Origin: Rachycentron canadum
Taxonomy: Eukaryota; Chordata; Actinopteri; Carangiformes; Rachycentridae
Direction: 5' to 3'
Assembly: GCA_038496675.1 (NCBI GenBank)
Contig: CM076656.1
Span: 20,824,677-20,888,676, forward strand
Length of the DNA stretch: 64,000 bases
Every line of letters starts with the position of its first letter. Position 1 is the stretch's first letter. The translations under genes were made by a program, and so were the position numbers. Shown piece after piece: positions 21,015-34,300 of the stretch. The notes beneath the pieces are model-generated. The model worked only from the letters and a program-made list of their open reading frames with translations. It was not told the DNA's origin and did no database searches.

Positions 21015-22985
21015 ATGGCTGGTGTGGCTGTTTGTCGTGACATGGCCCGCAGAGCTGCCACTGAACTGACACCTCAGACACTGACTGAGTCTGAGCGTGA
21101 GCGGATAAACACAGTGGAGGTGGATGAATCCGCTTTACACGTGAAAGACTCTGAGCCTGATATCCCTGATGCTACTCTACGGGTAGAAGGTGAGAGTTTT
21201 TATGTCAACCGCCAATGTCTGGCTCGCCAGAGTCCCTACTTCAGGGCTCTGTTCTTTGGGTGTGGTGTAGAGAGCAGCAAAAGGAAAATTGAAATTAAAG
21301 GCGTGAATCTGCAGCAGTTCAGAGTCTTGATGGAGCACTGCAGGACGTCCAGACTGGCTTTGGACAGAGACAATGTCCTTGGGATCCTTGAGACTGCAGA
21401 CTTCCTCCAGCTTGAACGTGCCAGGCTGCTGTGCTGCAAGTTCCTGGAGCGGGAGCTGCACCTCAGTAATTGTTTGGGAATGATGGCTTATGCCTGGCAG
21501 CTGGGCTGCACTCAGCTCTACACTGCAGCACGACAGGTGGTGCTCACACACTTTTCTGCTATCATAGCTGAAGAGGATTTCCTGTCCCTGTCTAAAGAGA
21601 CCATAGCAGATCTTCTTGCCAGTGATGACCTGACTATCCATAAAGACGACATGGCCCTGGAAGCCACCCTCCGCTGGGTGTCATTTGACCCTAAACGAGA
21701 AGAACACTTCCTGGAGCTCATTGAGCTGGTGAGGCCTGAGTCTCTGTCTTTAATGTTCATTACTGAACTTTTGACCAGAATGAAAAGCTCTGACCCCAGA
21801 GCCAAGCTCATCTGCATGCTGAATGAACATTTCCCAGCATCTTGGTCAATAGGCAGGTCAATGAAGAGGACCAGAGCCGGAGAGACCCTCTTTGTCCTGG
21901 GTGGACCTCACGACCAGGAGCAACAGGCACTGTACCAATTTCACCCCCTCAGTGGTAGATGGCAGAGCTGTGCACCCCTGCAGAGGAAGAACCTAACACA
22001 GTACTCAGTAGCTGCACTAGGTAAAGTTTGGGTAATGAGAATGATGATGTTCATGATAATGAGGATAAGTTTTCACATTAACACCATGTTCTATTTATTT
22101 TCTCATTATGTAGGTGACAATGTGGTTGTGACAGGCGGCTACTTTCGGGATGTTCTGTGGTTCAGTGTTGACTGGGTCAGAATATATGAATGTGGGAACC
22201 AGCGTTGGGTGGATGCACCAGCCCTCCAGAAGTCCAGGCACAGCCACTGCTCCATAGGGCTGGACTCAGCACTGTATGTCATGGGCGGTAGTATGGACGA
22301 AGGGGTCGTGGCTGATGTGGAAAGGATGGTCCTGGGGTCAGAGGACGGTTGGGAGGAGGTCGAGCCCATGGTTAGGGCCGTGGAGAGGGCAGCCACTGCT
22401 GCTCTAGGGTCATGTATCTATGTGGCGTGTGGCCTGGATGAAAACGGGGAGGTGTATAGTGGAATTCAGAGGTATGTGGTGAAGGAGGATCAGTGGGACG
22501 TGATCTCCTACTCTCCATTTCCACGGTGAGTGAATTTCCATAGCAATGACTTCCCAGACTTTCTGTCTGATATTGTTCAAGTGAAATCTCTTCCTATTCT
22601 ATTGTTTCAAAATAAATTTTAATTTGCAGAATAATTGGTTGAAAGAAAAAGGAAACTTCATCTCTCTCTTCCTATTCCTAGATATGACCTGGTTGCCACT
22701 GAGCTCAATGGTGCCCTCTACCTGTTCGGAGGCCAAACCTTGCGTTTTGATGTGGAGACAGATGAATGGACTTTGCTAAAGGAGGAATCTCTGGACAGGA
22801 AGTTCTTCTGTGGCTGCACGACAGTTAGTGGGCAGATATACCTGGTTGGTGAGAGGAAGAGTAACAAAACATTCCCAATCATGGTGCTGATGGACCCTTA
22901 CATAGACACTTGCATTGAAGTAGACGATGCCATACCCTGCCCTGTTCCCCTTAGAGGGTCTGTCACCGTGAGAGCGGTCACGTGA
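21015..22985 (+). CDS. Divergent BTB-BACK-Kelch (KLHL-like) protein
   Basis: Three coding exons: 21015-22020, 22114-22525 and 22682-22985 (ending TGA), phases 1 and 2, giving 573 aa. The start is the first in-frame ATG (MAGVAVCRDMARRAATELTP); the open frame runs a little upstream but only from a non-ATG codon. BTB is about residues 48-150, BACK about 155-260, and six Kelch-type blades follow from about 295: LFVLGGPHD, VVVTGGYFRD, LYVMGGSMDE, IYVACGLDEN, LYLFGGQTLR and IYLVGERKSN. KLHL proteins usually act as CUL3 substrate adaptors. The BTB is unusual: the near-invariant His of the HR/HK motif is Asn (FYVNRQCLARQS). Blades 4 and 6 have lost one Gly of the Gly-Gly pair. Spacing is somewhat like KLHL23, but I cannot name the family member. 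AATAAA lies at 23111-23116. Confidence 0.9.
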
Positions 22986-23514
22986 TGGTGTGATGTGACT
23001 GATTGAAATGCATTAATTTGCACCGCATCACTGTTTGTGTAGTGTTGTCTGCCACATGTGTCACTCTTGTTAAATTGAGCTTCATGTCAGAGGTTGTGAT
23101 TTCTGGGCGAAATAAATTCAGAAATGAAAAGACAATGGACTGAATGAACATATTCAAAACAAAATAAGACATAAGCTCCCATTTCTTCAGTAGAAGTAAT
23201 TTATTAAAACTTCCCACATAATCAACAAAGCATCCACGTACACTCATAAGAGAACAGTCAAGTGTAATGTAAGTGGAAACATCCTGCACTCCTGCTATTT
23301 GTTAGTTATGAACCTAATATCTATCTGTACTAAAAACAAAAAAACAAATAACTATTATTGGGGGGTCATACGTGTGTAATTCAGTGGATCAGCCCTTTAA
23401 GTGCTCTACAGTTTCATTATTTTAAATCCCACTTGGTCCCAGTGCTACTAAGTGCCTCTTCAGAGTCAGACGCAGCCCTGTTTCTTCTCCTGTCACTCTG
23501 AGTATAAAGTTAGA

Positions 23515-23755
23515 TGCAGTGTGTGTGCGGGCTGGTTCGCCTCACAACAAGAGGGTTCTGGGTTCGAACCCTGAGCCTGAAGCCTTTCAATCCAAAGACA
23601 TGCACATCAGGTTGATTAGTGACTCTAAATTGCCCTTAGATGTGAATGGTTGTTTGTCTATATGTGTACCCAGCCGTGGCCTAATGCCAGCTGGGATTGG
23701 CTCCAGCCCCCCCTTCATGGCTGAGTGATATAGATAATGGATGGATGGAGATAGC
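23515..23755 (+). repeat. tRNA-headed SINE-like teleost repeat
   Basis: The 5' part carries a tRNA-type B box (GGGTTCGAACCC, near 23560). It is followed by the well-known fish repeat body (CCAAAGACATGCA, TGACTCTAAATTGCCC, CAGCTGGGATTGGCTCCAGC) and a GGATGGATGG tail. The middle is partly deleted relative to fuller copies I remember. It lies 3' of the Kelch gene poly(A) signal. Confidence 0.75.
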
Positions 23756-24407
23756 GAGTGCTTATCTTAAAGAGTTGCCCTTACTGACCTATTAAAAGGT
23801 AACCGGTTTTTAGTGGGGGATGACACACAGCATGACCAATGTATTTTATAAACAGCATCTCTGTGTTGTACTATATTAAAAAAATTCGTAAGAACATACA
23901 AATCTGGAGCTACAGTCAATGACTCATGTCAGATGTGTGTTCCAGTTTGTTGGATAAATACATGTAAAATCCAATGACCTCTTGTTCCCAGTAAAGTAAT
24001 AGAGCCCAGTCTAGTCATATCAAAATATTAAATCTTCACATTTTACTTTACTTTAAGACTTTTCTTAATTTGAGCCTTAAAGCATTTAACCTTTGTAGAC
24101 ACTTCACTGTCTAAAGTAGCTCACGGTTCCCTGATGCCAATCTAGTGCCCGGACTCTCCATGGCTAACCCTGGTGCTGCCAGCCTCACCAGCAATTCAAG
24201 CAAAAGGTCACAGGGAGTCACAGTAAGGCCTGGTCCATGTGTTGGTCCAGTAAAGGTAATCCTACTAACACATGGAGCTTAATATCAAGTGCTTGTCACA
24301 GAGTGGTTTAAAAACAGCAGCCAAGGCACAAAACAAAGTACAGCAGAGCAAACATAAAAAAAAAAAATCACCATGCTGCCTGTCATAACGTTTAAAGTAG
24401 AAAAATG

Positions 24408-24492
<85 letters not shown>

Positions 24493-25392
24493 TGATTTAA
24501 GCCCATATTTCTAGGAGCAGTACATTCTCTAAAGGCATCATGTTGTCAGAGCAGGACACGTTCTTCTCTGTGCACCAGGGAGTAACACATCTCTTCTAAC
24601 GTAACTGACTGAGTCAAACCCTATCACAGAAAAATATATGTATATATATCGTTCTTGTTTTTTTTTTTTTTTTTGTTAAAATCCCTAATGAACTTTTATG
24701 CAATTCTGTCACAGATTAAAACGATGTAAAAATTACCTGTCGAGTAAATGGTTCATAAAAATAGTCTATAAAGTGGTCTGTCAACAGATTTACTACAATC
24801 AGTGTTTTTCAGAGTCTCTGTACAATCAGCCATACTGTGTGTGCGTGGATACAAAGCTGGGGGAGTGAATTACTACCTCATTCTAGCTTTACCTCCCTTT
24901 GTTTAAAGCATATTATAACACATATTAGGTAACAGCTTGATCCTGTATAAAAACATTTAGTTTGACTTGCTGACCAAAGAAAGGATGGATGAATTATAGC
25001 ACAGTTTCTATCCTAGATATTTACAAACAGACTATTATAATACAATGAAACAAACAGGATAAATACAAAAAAATATATATTATTAGTAGTTGTAAAGGAT
25101 TTTTTACTCTTTCCTCATTTTTCAAATTTTTTTTTTAGCTATGCAGTGGTATGGGTGACAGTAATGATGGCGTTTCTTCCTAATCTCACACTGGATGTGC
25201 AGATTTACAATCATCTGTGCCTCTTCGGCCTCTTTTTTTTTTTTTTTTTTTTGAAAGAAGTAGGATACAGACCTACCCTGATCTGAAATCATCAACGGAC
25301 CATGCTGGATGTACACAAGCCGTATGTATGTATCATATCTCCATATATTTTGAGTGAGGCTCATTAGGTAAGAAAGGGGGGGGGCTCCTCCA
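23756..25392. other. Spacer between Kelch gene and ceramide synthase stop
   Basis: No coding exon is supported. It includes the long CA microsatellite (24411-24489), T runs near 24659-24674 and 25231-25252, and the 3' UTR of the minus-strand ceramide synthase gene. I could not fix a poly(A) signal for that gene. Confidence 0.5.
24411..24489. repeat. (CA)n microsatellite, 79 nt, uninterrupted
   Basis: Perfect CA dinucleotide run, the longest in the window. Frames through it give only Cys-Val or Thr-His polymers and are not genes. Confidence 0.98.
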
Positions 25393-28300
25393 TTATCTGG
25401 CTTTGGGTAGTCTGCTGTTTATATTCCTCTGGTTGGTCAGGTTGTTCAGGACACAGTTGTTAGCCAGTGATGCCAATTTGGAGTTAATTGCACCCTTCCT
25501 TTGCTCCCAGCTGCACTCGTCTCCTTCTTCCTCGTGCTCGTCCTCCTCTTCATCATCCACCTCACTTTCCTCATCACTGCGTTCATCACGCTCAACCTAC
25601 AGAGGAAAATAAAAGATGATGAACGATTTTGTGATTCCCCCACCCTGTAATTTGCTGGTTTAGCAATGTACTCCTGTTACCTTGCCCAAGAACACAAACT
25701 TGTAGACCATGCGCAGGATGAGATAAGCCCAGAAGATGTGCAGGGCTTGCAGGATTAGCAGCAGGGCATTGAAGAAATAATAACCAAAGAAGGGCTGGAA
25801 GAACTCGAGAGACACCACCAGGGTTGTGTGGATCACTCTGTCAAACAAACACAATGAGACAGAGTCAGTTTTGACCAGTCAGAAACGCGACGAGCATTTT
25901 GACCACTCAAGTGCAGCTTCTCAAATGACAAACTCAACACTTTGCTAGGAGCTGTGAACCTTCGGGCCTCAGGTAAGAACTCACTGATGTGAAGTTGTTG
26001 GGAGAGAGAGAAAGGAGCCTTTGGCGATCCGTTCACAAGTGGTCATTCGTGGCAGGTATGTCAATGTACAACTAGTTTTATGATGCATGTGACCACTTAT
26101 GATTGATGATCTTACTTGCCTGCTCTATATGTAAATAAACAGGTACGCATTGTGGCTGTTAGCCAAGCTCATTTGAGTAGGTCCATCGATGTGGATCCAA
26201 ATCGGATCTCAAATGTGTCCTTTAAGTGTGCTGCCTGTGCACTTGTCATGGGATCACCTGAGACAGATCTTAATATCAGGTCTGATCAGGGCAAGGCAAG
26301 GCCATTTTATTTGTAGAGCCCATTTTTACAAACAGTTTGTCTCAAGGGCTTTACATAGCATCATAACAACATCCTCTGCCCTTAGACCCTCACACCCCCA
26401 TAGACTGAGGAAAAACTCAAAGCAAAAAACCCTTTTAACAGGGAAAAAAGAGAAACCTCATGGTGAGCAAGACCCAACTGGGTGTTCCTGAACAACAGAG
26501 CAAATCCGTGGCCTTTTAACAGTCGCCAAATCAACACGTCAGTGCTCTCTGGTGGACAAACTGTATAATGGTCTCACTGTTTCCACATGAACTCAAACCT
26601 AGTTTGTCACACCTGCGCTGGGATTTCTTGTCACTTCTCAGCCGTATGTGTACAGTGACACCAGCGTGTCTGCAGCTGATGTATTACCTGACAGGAAACA
26701 CCACCAGCCTCGTGACAAGGAAGACGAGAGCGAAGATGACAAACAGCGAGTCGCACGTCTTCGTCCAGCCGGCGTAGTGAAACATCTTAGCTGACTTTAG
26801 GAAGAAGAGAGATACAAGTCTTGGTTAAAAATAATTGCACTAAAATGTAAACAAACATAAAAATGACCAATGCTCCTCAGTATTTTGTGTCCAGCTGATG
26901 AAGAACTTTTCAGCTGCAGGACAGTTTTCCTACACTTACACTACCTTCCCTGATTAGTTAATCAATCTTGATTTCTGGATTTATACTCAATATAAATGGT
27001 ATCCACTCCAGTGCCAAATATTTAATGGAAAAATTCAAGCGATAGAACAAGGAAAACACACTTTAAATGGTCGTCTGGCCTGAGGTTGAAATTCTAGTAG
27101 CGACAAGAAGCTACAAGAGGAAATATAAAAGAGTTTTCACCACAATTTGCATGTAATTATTAAAGCAGTGGACAAAGATGAATGAATTCAGCCAACTGAG
27201 TTCAGAGCAGACTTTCAAGGGCCAAAGTATTATTACAGTTTTTCATCGTTGTGTTTTTTCTTCTCTCAAAATTGTAAAAACTGTCAAACTAGATTCCCCA
27301 AACCAAAATCAAACAATCACCTCAAAACTGTTTTATCTGAGCTCAAACAAAACCAATTAAAAAAAAATGAAAATAAAAAAAAAATGAATAAAAAAGCAAA
27401 ACACCAGTAATCATTCATTACACACATAAAAAATAGAAAAGTTGTGTTCAGAGTAGGTAGCTCCAGAAATGTTTCCTCTTTGTACAACAGCCACTTATGT
27501 TTTCTGAAAAAATATCCACACCTCAGTAACAGTTACCGTGTTCCCTACTGTAAAGGTGATAAGCAATGAAGTAAACTAGTAACTAGTAAAACTTCAAAAG
27601 GACAAAGACAAATGAAAAGCACATAACACTCATTGATAAACTACTTCTCTTCTCTCAACGTCCTGATCATGGAGGCTACAGACAGTTGTTGTCTTTGTTC
27701 TGCTTCCCTCTCTGTCATTCACGAACAAGGACATGGTCTATTACAGCGGCTCAAATTTCATATGAAATTACTGCTGCTGGTCTTGGTCTTCCTCCTCCTC
27801 CTCTTCCTCTACCTCTCAGAAACTTCAACCTTAAACAACCTGTGCACTCTGGACCGTCTAAAACTGCTTTCAGCGCATTGTTAGGAAAAAGCGTGAAGGA
27901 TTTTGAGTTGTTGTGTGTTAACTGTGACACCTGCACCTGTAATTGTGTTTAACTTCTGCCGCCTGTGGTCACCATTATGCGTCCCAAGTGCGTCAGAGTG
28001 TGTTTGAGTGAGCGAAAGTGTGTTTAGAGATGTGTTCAGGCCGCTGAATATTTGGTTTGGAGGACTGAATTCAGTGTACCACATACAATACACCTGGCTG
28101 TACCGAGCTACCAGCAGAGTGTGACCTCCTCATAATTGTTTCTTTTACAACTTCAGAGACCAGATGACACCCTGTCACGCCTCAGGTCACATGACTGCCT
28201 CTGCATATTTCCCACTGACAATCTTGATTTTCAGATGTCATCAGTGCAACAAGACACCCGGGAAAATCCAAGGACAACGGGCCCATTGTCTCACTGAGGG

Positions 28301-31300
28301 ACGAGCAGCAAGAATTATTTTACAGCCACAAAGGGGATTTTTATTTTCCACCACAGACCATAATTCTTTTCCGTGTGCAGAGCACTTCCTACCAGACACA
28401 GGGGTATAATGTGTTAACTTCTGCAATAGCTATGTTCAAGTCAAGTTCCCTTTGCATAATGTGTTTGGCACGTCATAGTTCTGTGCGTGACTCAATTATA
28501 TGAATTCAACTTTCAGCATATTTTAATGCTGTATTTCCCCCTTCCCTTTGCCCCAAATCAGAAAGTACACAACCAACTTATCGGCCTTATTTTTCCTCCT
28601 TGAATATAATTGCAATGATAGAAAATAGACGTCTTGTGTAAATCCTGGAAACATCGACTTTGCTGAGTGCATAATTTTCCACAGAAATGAAGGTGCTTTA
28701 CCTCAAGAAGGAAGTCCGAGGAGTCGTGCACCAGCATCACCAGGGTGCCAACTCTCACATAGTTGGCACAGTAGGAGAAACCGACGAGGAATATGGTGGC
28801 AATGTGATGAATTACCTGCTCCTTGAAATCCTGGAACAAACACAGAAGCACACACAGACCACACACAACATGAGAGGAACGTACAGTAGCCTAACCACAA
28901 CCTCAGCAGCTCTGCATTTGTGGCCATCAGTTGTGCCCAAGTATTAGGAAATCCAGATTTACATGTCGTCTGCGGTCGCATTTACTTCTGTGTCTGGAGC
29001 TCATATATCTTTGATCGGCCGCTTTGAAGCCTCGTGTGAATAACACAGAACCCGCCTTATGTTTTCATGCATCCTTAAGGAAACTTCCTAAAAGGTGGAA
29101 TTAGCAGCAGCAACCATTTCAAATTTCATTCATTCATTATCTGTTTATCCATACGGAGTCACAATCCCAGCTGACACACCCTGAACAGGTAGCCAGTCTA
29201 TTATAAGGCCAGACACAAACAACCATTCACCACTGACAATCATCCACTCAATTTAGTGCGAGAGAGAGTCAGAGAACCTGGAGGGAACCCACGCAGGCAC
29301 AGGGGGAACACGCAAACATACAGAACCCAGAGCCGATGGTGCTAACCACTGCAACACTATGCCGCCATTTCAAATTTTAATTCAATTCAATTTCTTTGTT
29401 TAGTGCCAAATCGTTATGTGCATTTTCACAAGGCACTTTACAGGGTGAGGTCAAGACCTCACATTATTATGAAGAGCAACAAACGCAACAGAAGCAACAG
29501 TGTGGAAGAAAAAACTCCCTTTTAACAGGAAGAAACCTCCAACAGAAGCGGTGGCCGGCAGCCAAGGGTGTGGGTTGGGGGTAGGGTGGAGGAGAGGGAA
29601 GGAGAGGAGAGAGAAAGAGACTTGGAAGCAGTATGTACTGTTGATTCTTATTTCAAACAGCATCCGTCTCCTTAAAGAAGAGGAACAAGGAAAACAAAAA
29701 TCCAGTTTATCAATAAAGCAAAGTGTAACTGAATAGTTTGGAGCACATTTATTTCCGTGAGTAGATCTGGACTAAATCAAGTTCTTTTGTTTTTAATGCA
29801 GGATGTTTGACAGTATGTGCTAAGTCTCTTACGAAAGATTTTAAAATCCTGCAGGACCCCATTTTTAAAATGAGAGCCAACACAAAGTACTCAAAGCTAT
29901 GATGTAATATCAGATAATCCAGCGCCTAATCTGCATTACGTATTGCCATGAAATATAAAAACAAGGTTTGGATTACACTGTGCAAAAGTGTGATGACATT
30001 TAGGTCTGAGGTGTGTGTTCAGTGTGCATGTTTGTACGTGTGTGTGTGAGAGCGAGGGTTTCATCCTTGAAAAATAAAAAATAAAAACTAAAATCACACT
30101 CACTTTTCGCTTGACGTCCACGGAGACACACATGAGCAGCGACAAATAGAAGCCCATTTCCAGGATGTAATACCAGTAATGAGCCTCTGCCACAGGCTAA
30201 AAAAAAAATCAAAAATAATATTGAGAGGAAGAGAGAAAAAATAAGTGAAAATTTACATACAGCATTATGTGGCTCACACAGTAGAGAAACACACAGTAGG
30301 TGTATTCTGCAGAACTCTCCAGACATATTGTGAGACTGCTCTGAAAACCTTCAAGGGCGAGACGGGTAGAATTAAACATTATTGAGGACTGACTTTGCCT
30401 CCTTTAACATGTATATTGCATCAATATTTCCAAAGTACTAACATTCCCCTATGGAAAGAATAGTGTGTTTCAACCTGCTCTCTAAAACAGGAAGTGTTTT
30501 TATTCAAGGAACAGTGGTGGTATGCTATCTTATGTCAAAACACTTCTTGCACAGAACACAACACTCAAAGTCTGCAGTGCAACACAATGAAAGGAAGTTG
30601 ACTGAGGCATTTAACCTAAAAATACATCCTTTTTCTCCGTCAAAGACCACAAGACCACAGAAGAGGCAGGAAAGGTCAGCGGCAGTGTTGCCTGCAGGGG
30701 CCATAATCAGTCAAGCTGCAGATTGAGAGATGTGAGGCTCTGCATTTCTTTCTGCTGCGTTCTGTTCGTGGTCATGACCCCACGAGGAACGGCTGGCTCC
30801 CCCGGAGGAATGCAGACCTGCAGGCATACCTAACTGCCATCAGCATGGAGAGATGTTAGCTCTTCTTAGAAAAAAAAAAAAAACTGGACAGAGAAAAGCG
30901 TTCAGAGGAAGTGAAGTTAGTGCGTGGGTGGAGTGTGCTGAACAATCTGAAGTCTGCTTTTTCAGAGATTAAAGACTTTTTGTTGGTTCACTCCCAGCTA
31001 TTGTCTTTCCCCCACTCACTTTTTGTTATTGTCTGTCCACGTTGTGCTTGAGCCAAGATTGAATTTTGTATCTTTTCAACTCATTGATTCATGATTTAAT
31101 CTATTAATGTTCAAAAACGTTGCAAAGAGTCTTCAAATTTCTTGTTTTTGTCTGGCGATGAAAACCAAAGATATTCAATTACAATCACCTAATATCAAGA
31201 AAAATCTCATATTTGAGGAACTGGATCTGCTTTATCAATTAATCACTAATCAAAACTGTCCTTTTTCTGTTGAATAATGAACCTGTTTTGTCATCACTAT

Positions 31301-34300
31301 GTTGCATATTGATGCATTTCAGTTCTGTTATAGATAAAATCCTCTGCCACATAGTGACTTTCTGGAATTTACCGAAATCACATAAATGAAGCTTTGCAAA
31401 AGTTCAGTCAGGAAAACGATCTCCAGTCCTTAGGCAGGTTGTCTGAGCCACGAGCACCGTTTATCGATAACTCTAAACTCTGCCAGCTCATTCTTGCCTT
31501 CATCCAGTCACAACCTGACCAGGTCGCCTTCAGCCAGTCACTTGTACGCCATCGTTTCAGCACTGTGATCATGATTCTGTGAGAAGTTTTCCTTTTATCA
31601 AGACGGCCCATCTTAGAGCACCATCCTTCATCACCACCACCAGTCTCCTCAAGCTGGATGGACTTAAATCTATGGACCACTTTCCATTTTGATCCACTTC
31701 CTACAAGGGTCTAAGCGCTGGAGTCTTTTCCTTCTGCTCACAGTGAATTTAATTTCACTTAAAATTCCTCATACTCTTTAGTCTCAGTCCTGCTCACCTG
31801 TTTGGGATATCCCCTCCAACACTCTTTGTGCTCCCACAGCCACGGAGTCTGAAACATTGAGAAAACAATAATTCACATGAAACAAGTTGTAGCCTGGATA
31901 TTATTTATTATTTCTATATCACTTAGGACTATGAAACACTTAGATATATGCATTAGATAAATCCACTGCACTCACACCCAACATTGAGTCCAGCATCCTC
32001 CCATTTCCATTCATACATATTGTATAATTTACCCGCAAGTGTAAATAAGTACAAGGACGTGTTTATGTGCAAAGTGAGAGGCAAGTGACCAACAGACTTA
32101 CGTTAATTAACGAACCAAGTCCGGCTGTGAACGCTACAAGATAGAAGACGAACCTCCAACTGCACAGATAAAAGTAAACACCATCATTTGTTTGAGGCCA
32201 TGAGGTTAAAATGTTAAATCACGTAGACAAACTCATCACAGGTTAGAAAAATAAAAATAAAAGAAACACACACAATTTGCTCCAGGTAATGTGATGACAG
32301 ACTAAACAACAGCAAAAAGATAAAACCTTTTATTGGTGAGAACATGAAAGAAAGAGAAAATGATGGAGGATATGGACCATGAGACATAAAAAATAAACTG
32401 GATATAAGTTGAGATTTTAGGGTGCGTGTGTGTGGTAATTGTCAATTGTCAATAAAAATAAAAAGAATAAAATAATAATAACAATTCTAATTTAATTAAT
32501 CTAACAATTAATTAATAATGATAACACTAATAATGAGATAATAGAGCTTAAAGTTGTCATAATAATAATGAAAATAGCTGTTGTCTTATCATATATTTAC
32601 CTGCTGACCTATACGTACAAAGAAGAAGAAGAAGAAAAGGAAGATGAAGGAGAAAAAGAAGAAGAAGAAGAGCGACTCACGAGGCCTCGCAGAACTTTTT
32701 GGTGTTGCTGGGTCGGTCCTGGTTCCTTCTGTGTCTGAACCAGGTCTGGATTTTCCTCTGTGAGAGTCCACACTGCTTCCCCAGGCCCACCACCTCACTC
32801 TGAACACACACAGGCACAGGAACAGAGTGTGGACACACACGTTCAGGGTCAGACTGAAATTGAATATTGCTTCATTATGTGGTAAAATATGTTTATAGAG
32901 CATTTCACATGTGACATATTTCTGGCCTGAGCACTTTACTGATCTCTCTGACAGTTGTGTTACTGCTCCCTAACAGGAGCTGTGTTAACATTTGTGAGTC
33001 CTTCAGTCCTAAATGTGTTTAAACTAAGCATTTGTCCTGTAACAGGACCACTGTTGTCTAATGTTCCCTGCTCGCTCTCTTTCTACACCCTGATTCTCTT
33101 ACTGTTGAAAAGCTCCCTGTGCTGAATGAGACTTAATTACATGAATGTATTATTCTTAGCTAGAGCAACACAACAACAACAACAACACACACAGTTTAAT
33201 TGAGATACAATAGCAATCTTCAGCACTCTCCTTGTGTTGCATTAAAACATAAAATGAAGGGGGCCTACAATACTCAGGGTGTGATGTTTTCTCCTGTGTT
33301 GTACTGTCGTGTCGTCACACAGGTGCCTGCAGTTTACAGATAAAAGTCGTACTAATTTGTCTACTTCCCCGTGTGTTTGTGGCGTGACATTTACATGGCA
33401 GGGCACCAACAGCACCGCACAGGTGTTGCTGCTGCAGGTCCTGGCCACATGGAAATAGACGATGTGTAAATAAGTCTGGGCACGCAGGTAAAATGGAAAT
33501 ATGTATACATATGAACACACACACTGATGTGGCCATTTATCAAATGAACTGAAGGTAAAAAATTGGATTTTTGTGCATCATGTGTCTCTTCTGTCCAAAG
33601 ACCTAGTACAATATACAGTTCTGTCGGTGGTTGATCAGGCTGATATTGTTTACATACACGCTTCTCTCACCTGAAACCCCTTCGCTGTGTATCACAGTGC
33701 ACTCGGTGACACTTTTCTAATTCATCATTGCTTCCTATAGGAAAAGGTGGGACTTATACAGTATATCTAAAAATCACACTTGCACATGTTTTTTTTAACA
33801 TGAAAATTAATAATGTATGTGTGTGAGTCAATTTGTGTGTCTCTGTCAATGTACAAATTGGATAAGCCTATTTTTGCACATGGGTCTCTTGTAGAGAGAC
33901 AGGAGTTCAGTGAGACTACCTGCTTTTATTTATTTATTTATGTGTCAAGTCATGTCTTATCTCGAGGGTTGTGTTTACACAGGAACGTCAATGTTGCAAT
34001 GTCAAATCAAACCTGTTCACTGATTAAAGGAAAAAATTATCTGCTATTTTCTCTTAACTTCTAAACATCAGAAAATGATTTACTTATCATCTTAGCATTT
34101 ACCTATTCACATTTAAATGCCCCATGTCTTTCATTAACTATTGTACTATTGTATTTTTCTTTCAGCTGCTGCTTGTTCCAAGTCAGCAGACAACTGCAGA
34201 ACATTCATGGTCTTCAGACGCCAAACACTTCAACCACATCCAGAGCACACACCAACACTGACAGATATTACTAACAAGGACAAAACATAGTTAAACGCAT

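Noticed and set aside
23545..23580. Possible tRNA gene from the GGGTTCGAACCC box
   Set aside because: Only the B-box half is tRNA-like and it runs straight into a known SINE-like body; no cloverleaf can be formed.
24265..24506. Cys-Val-rich open frames on the minus strand
   Set aside because: Translation of the CA microsatellite.
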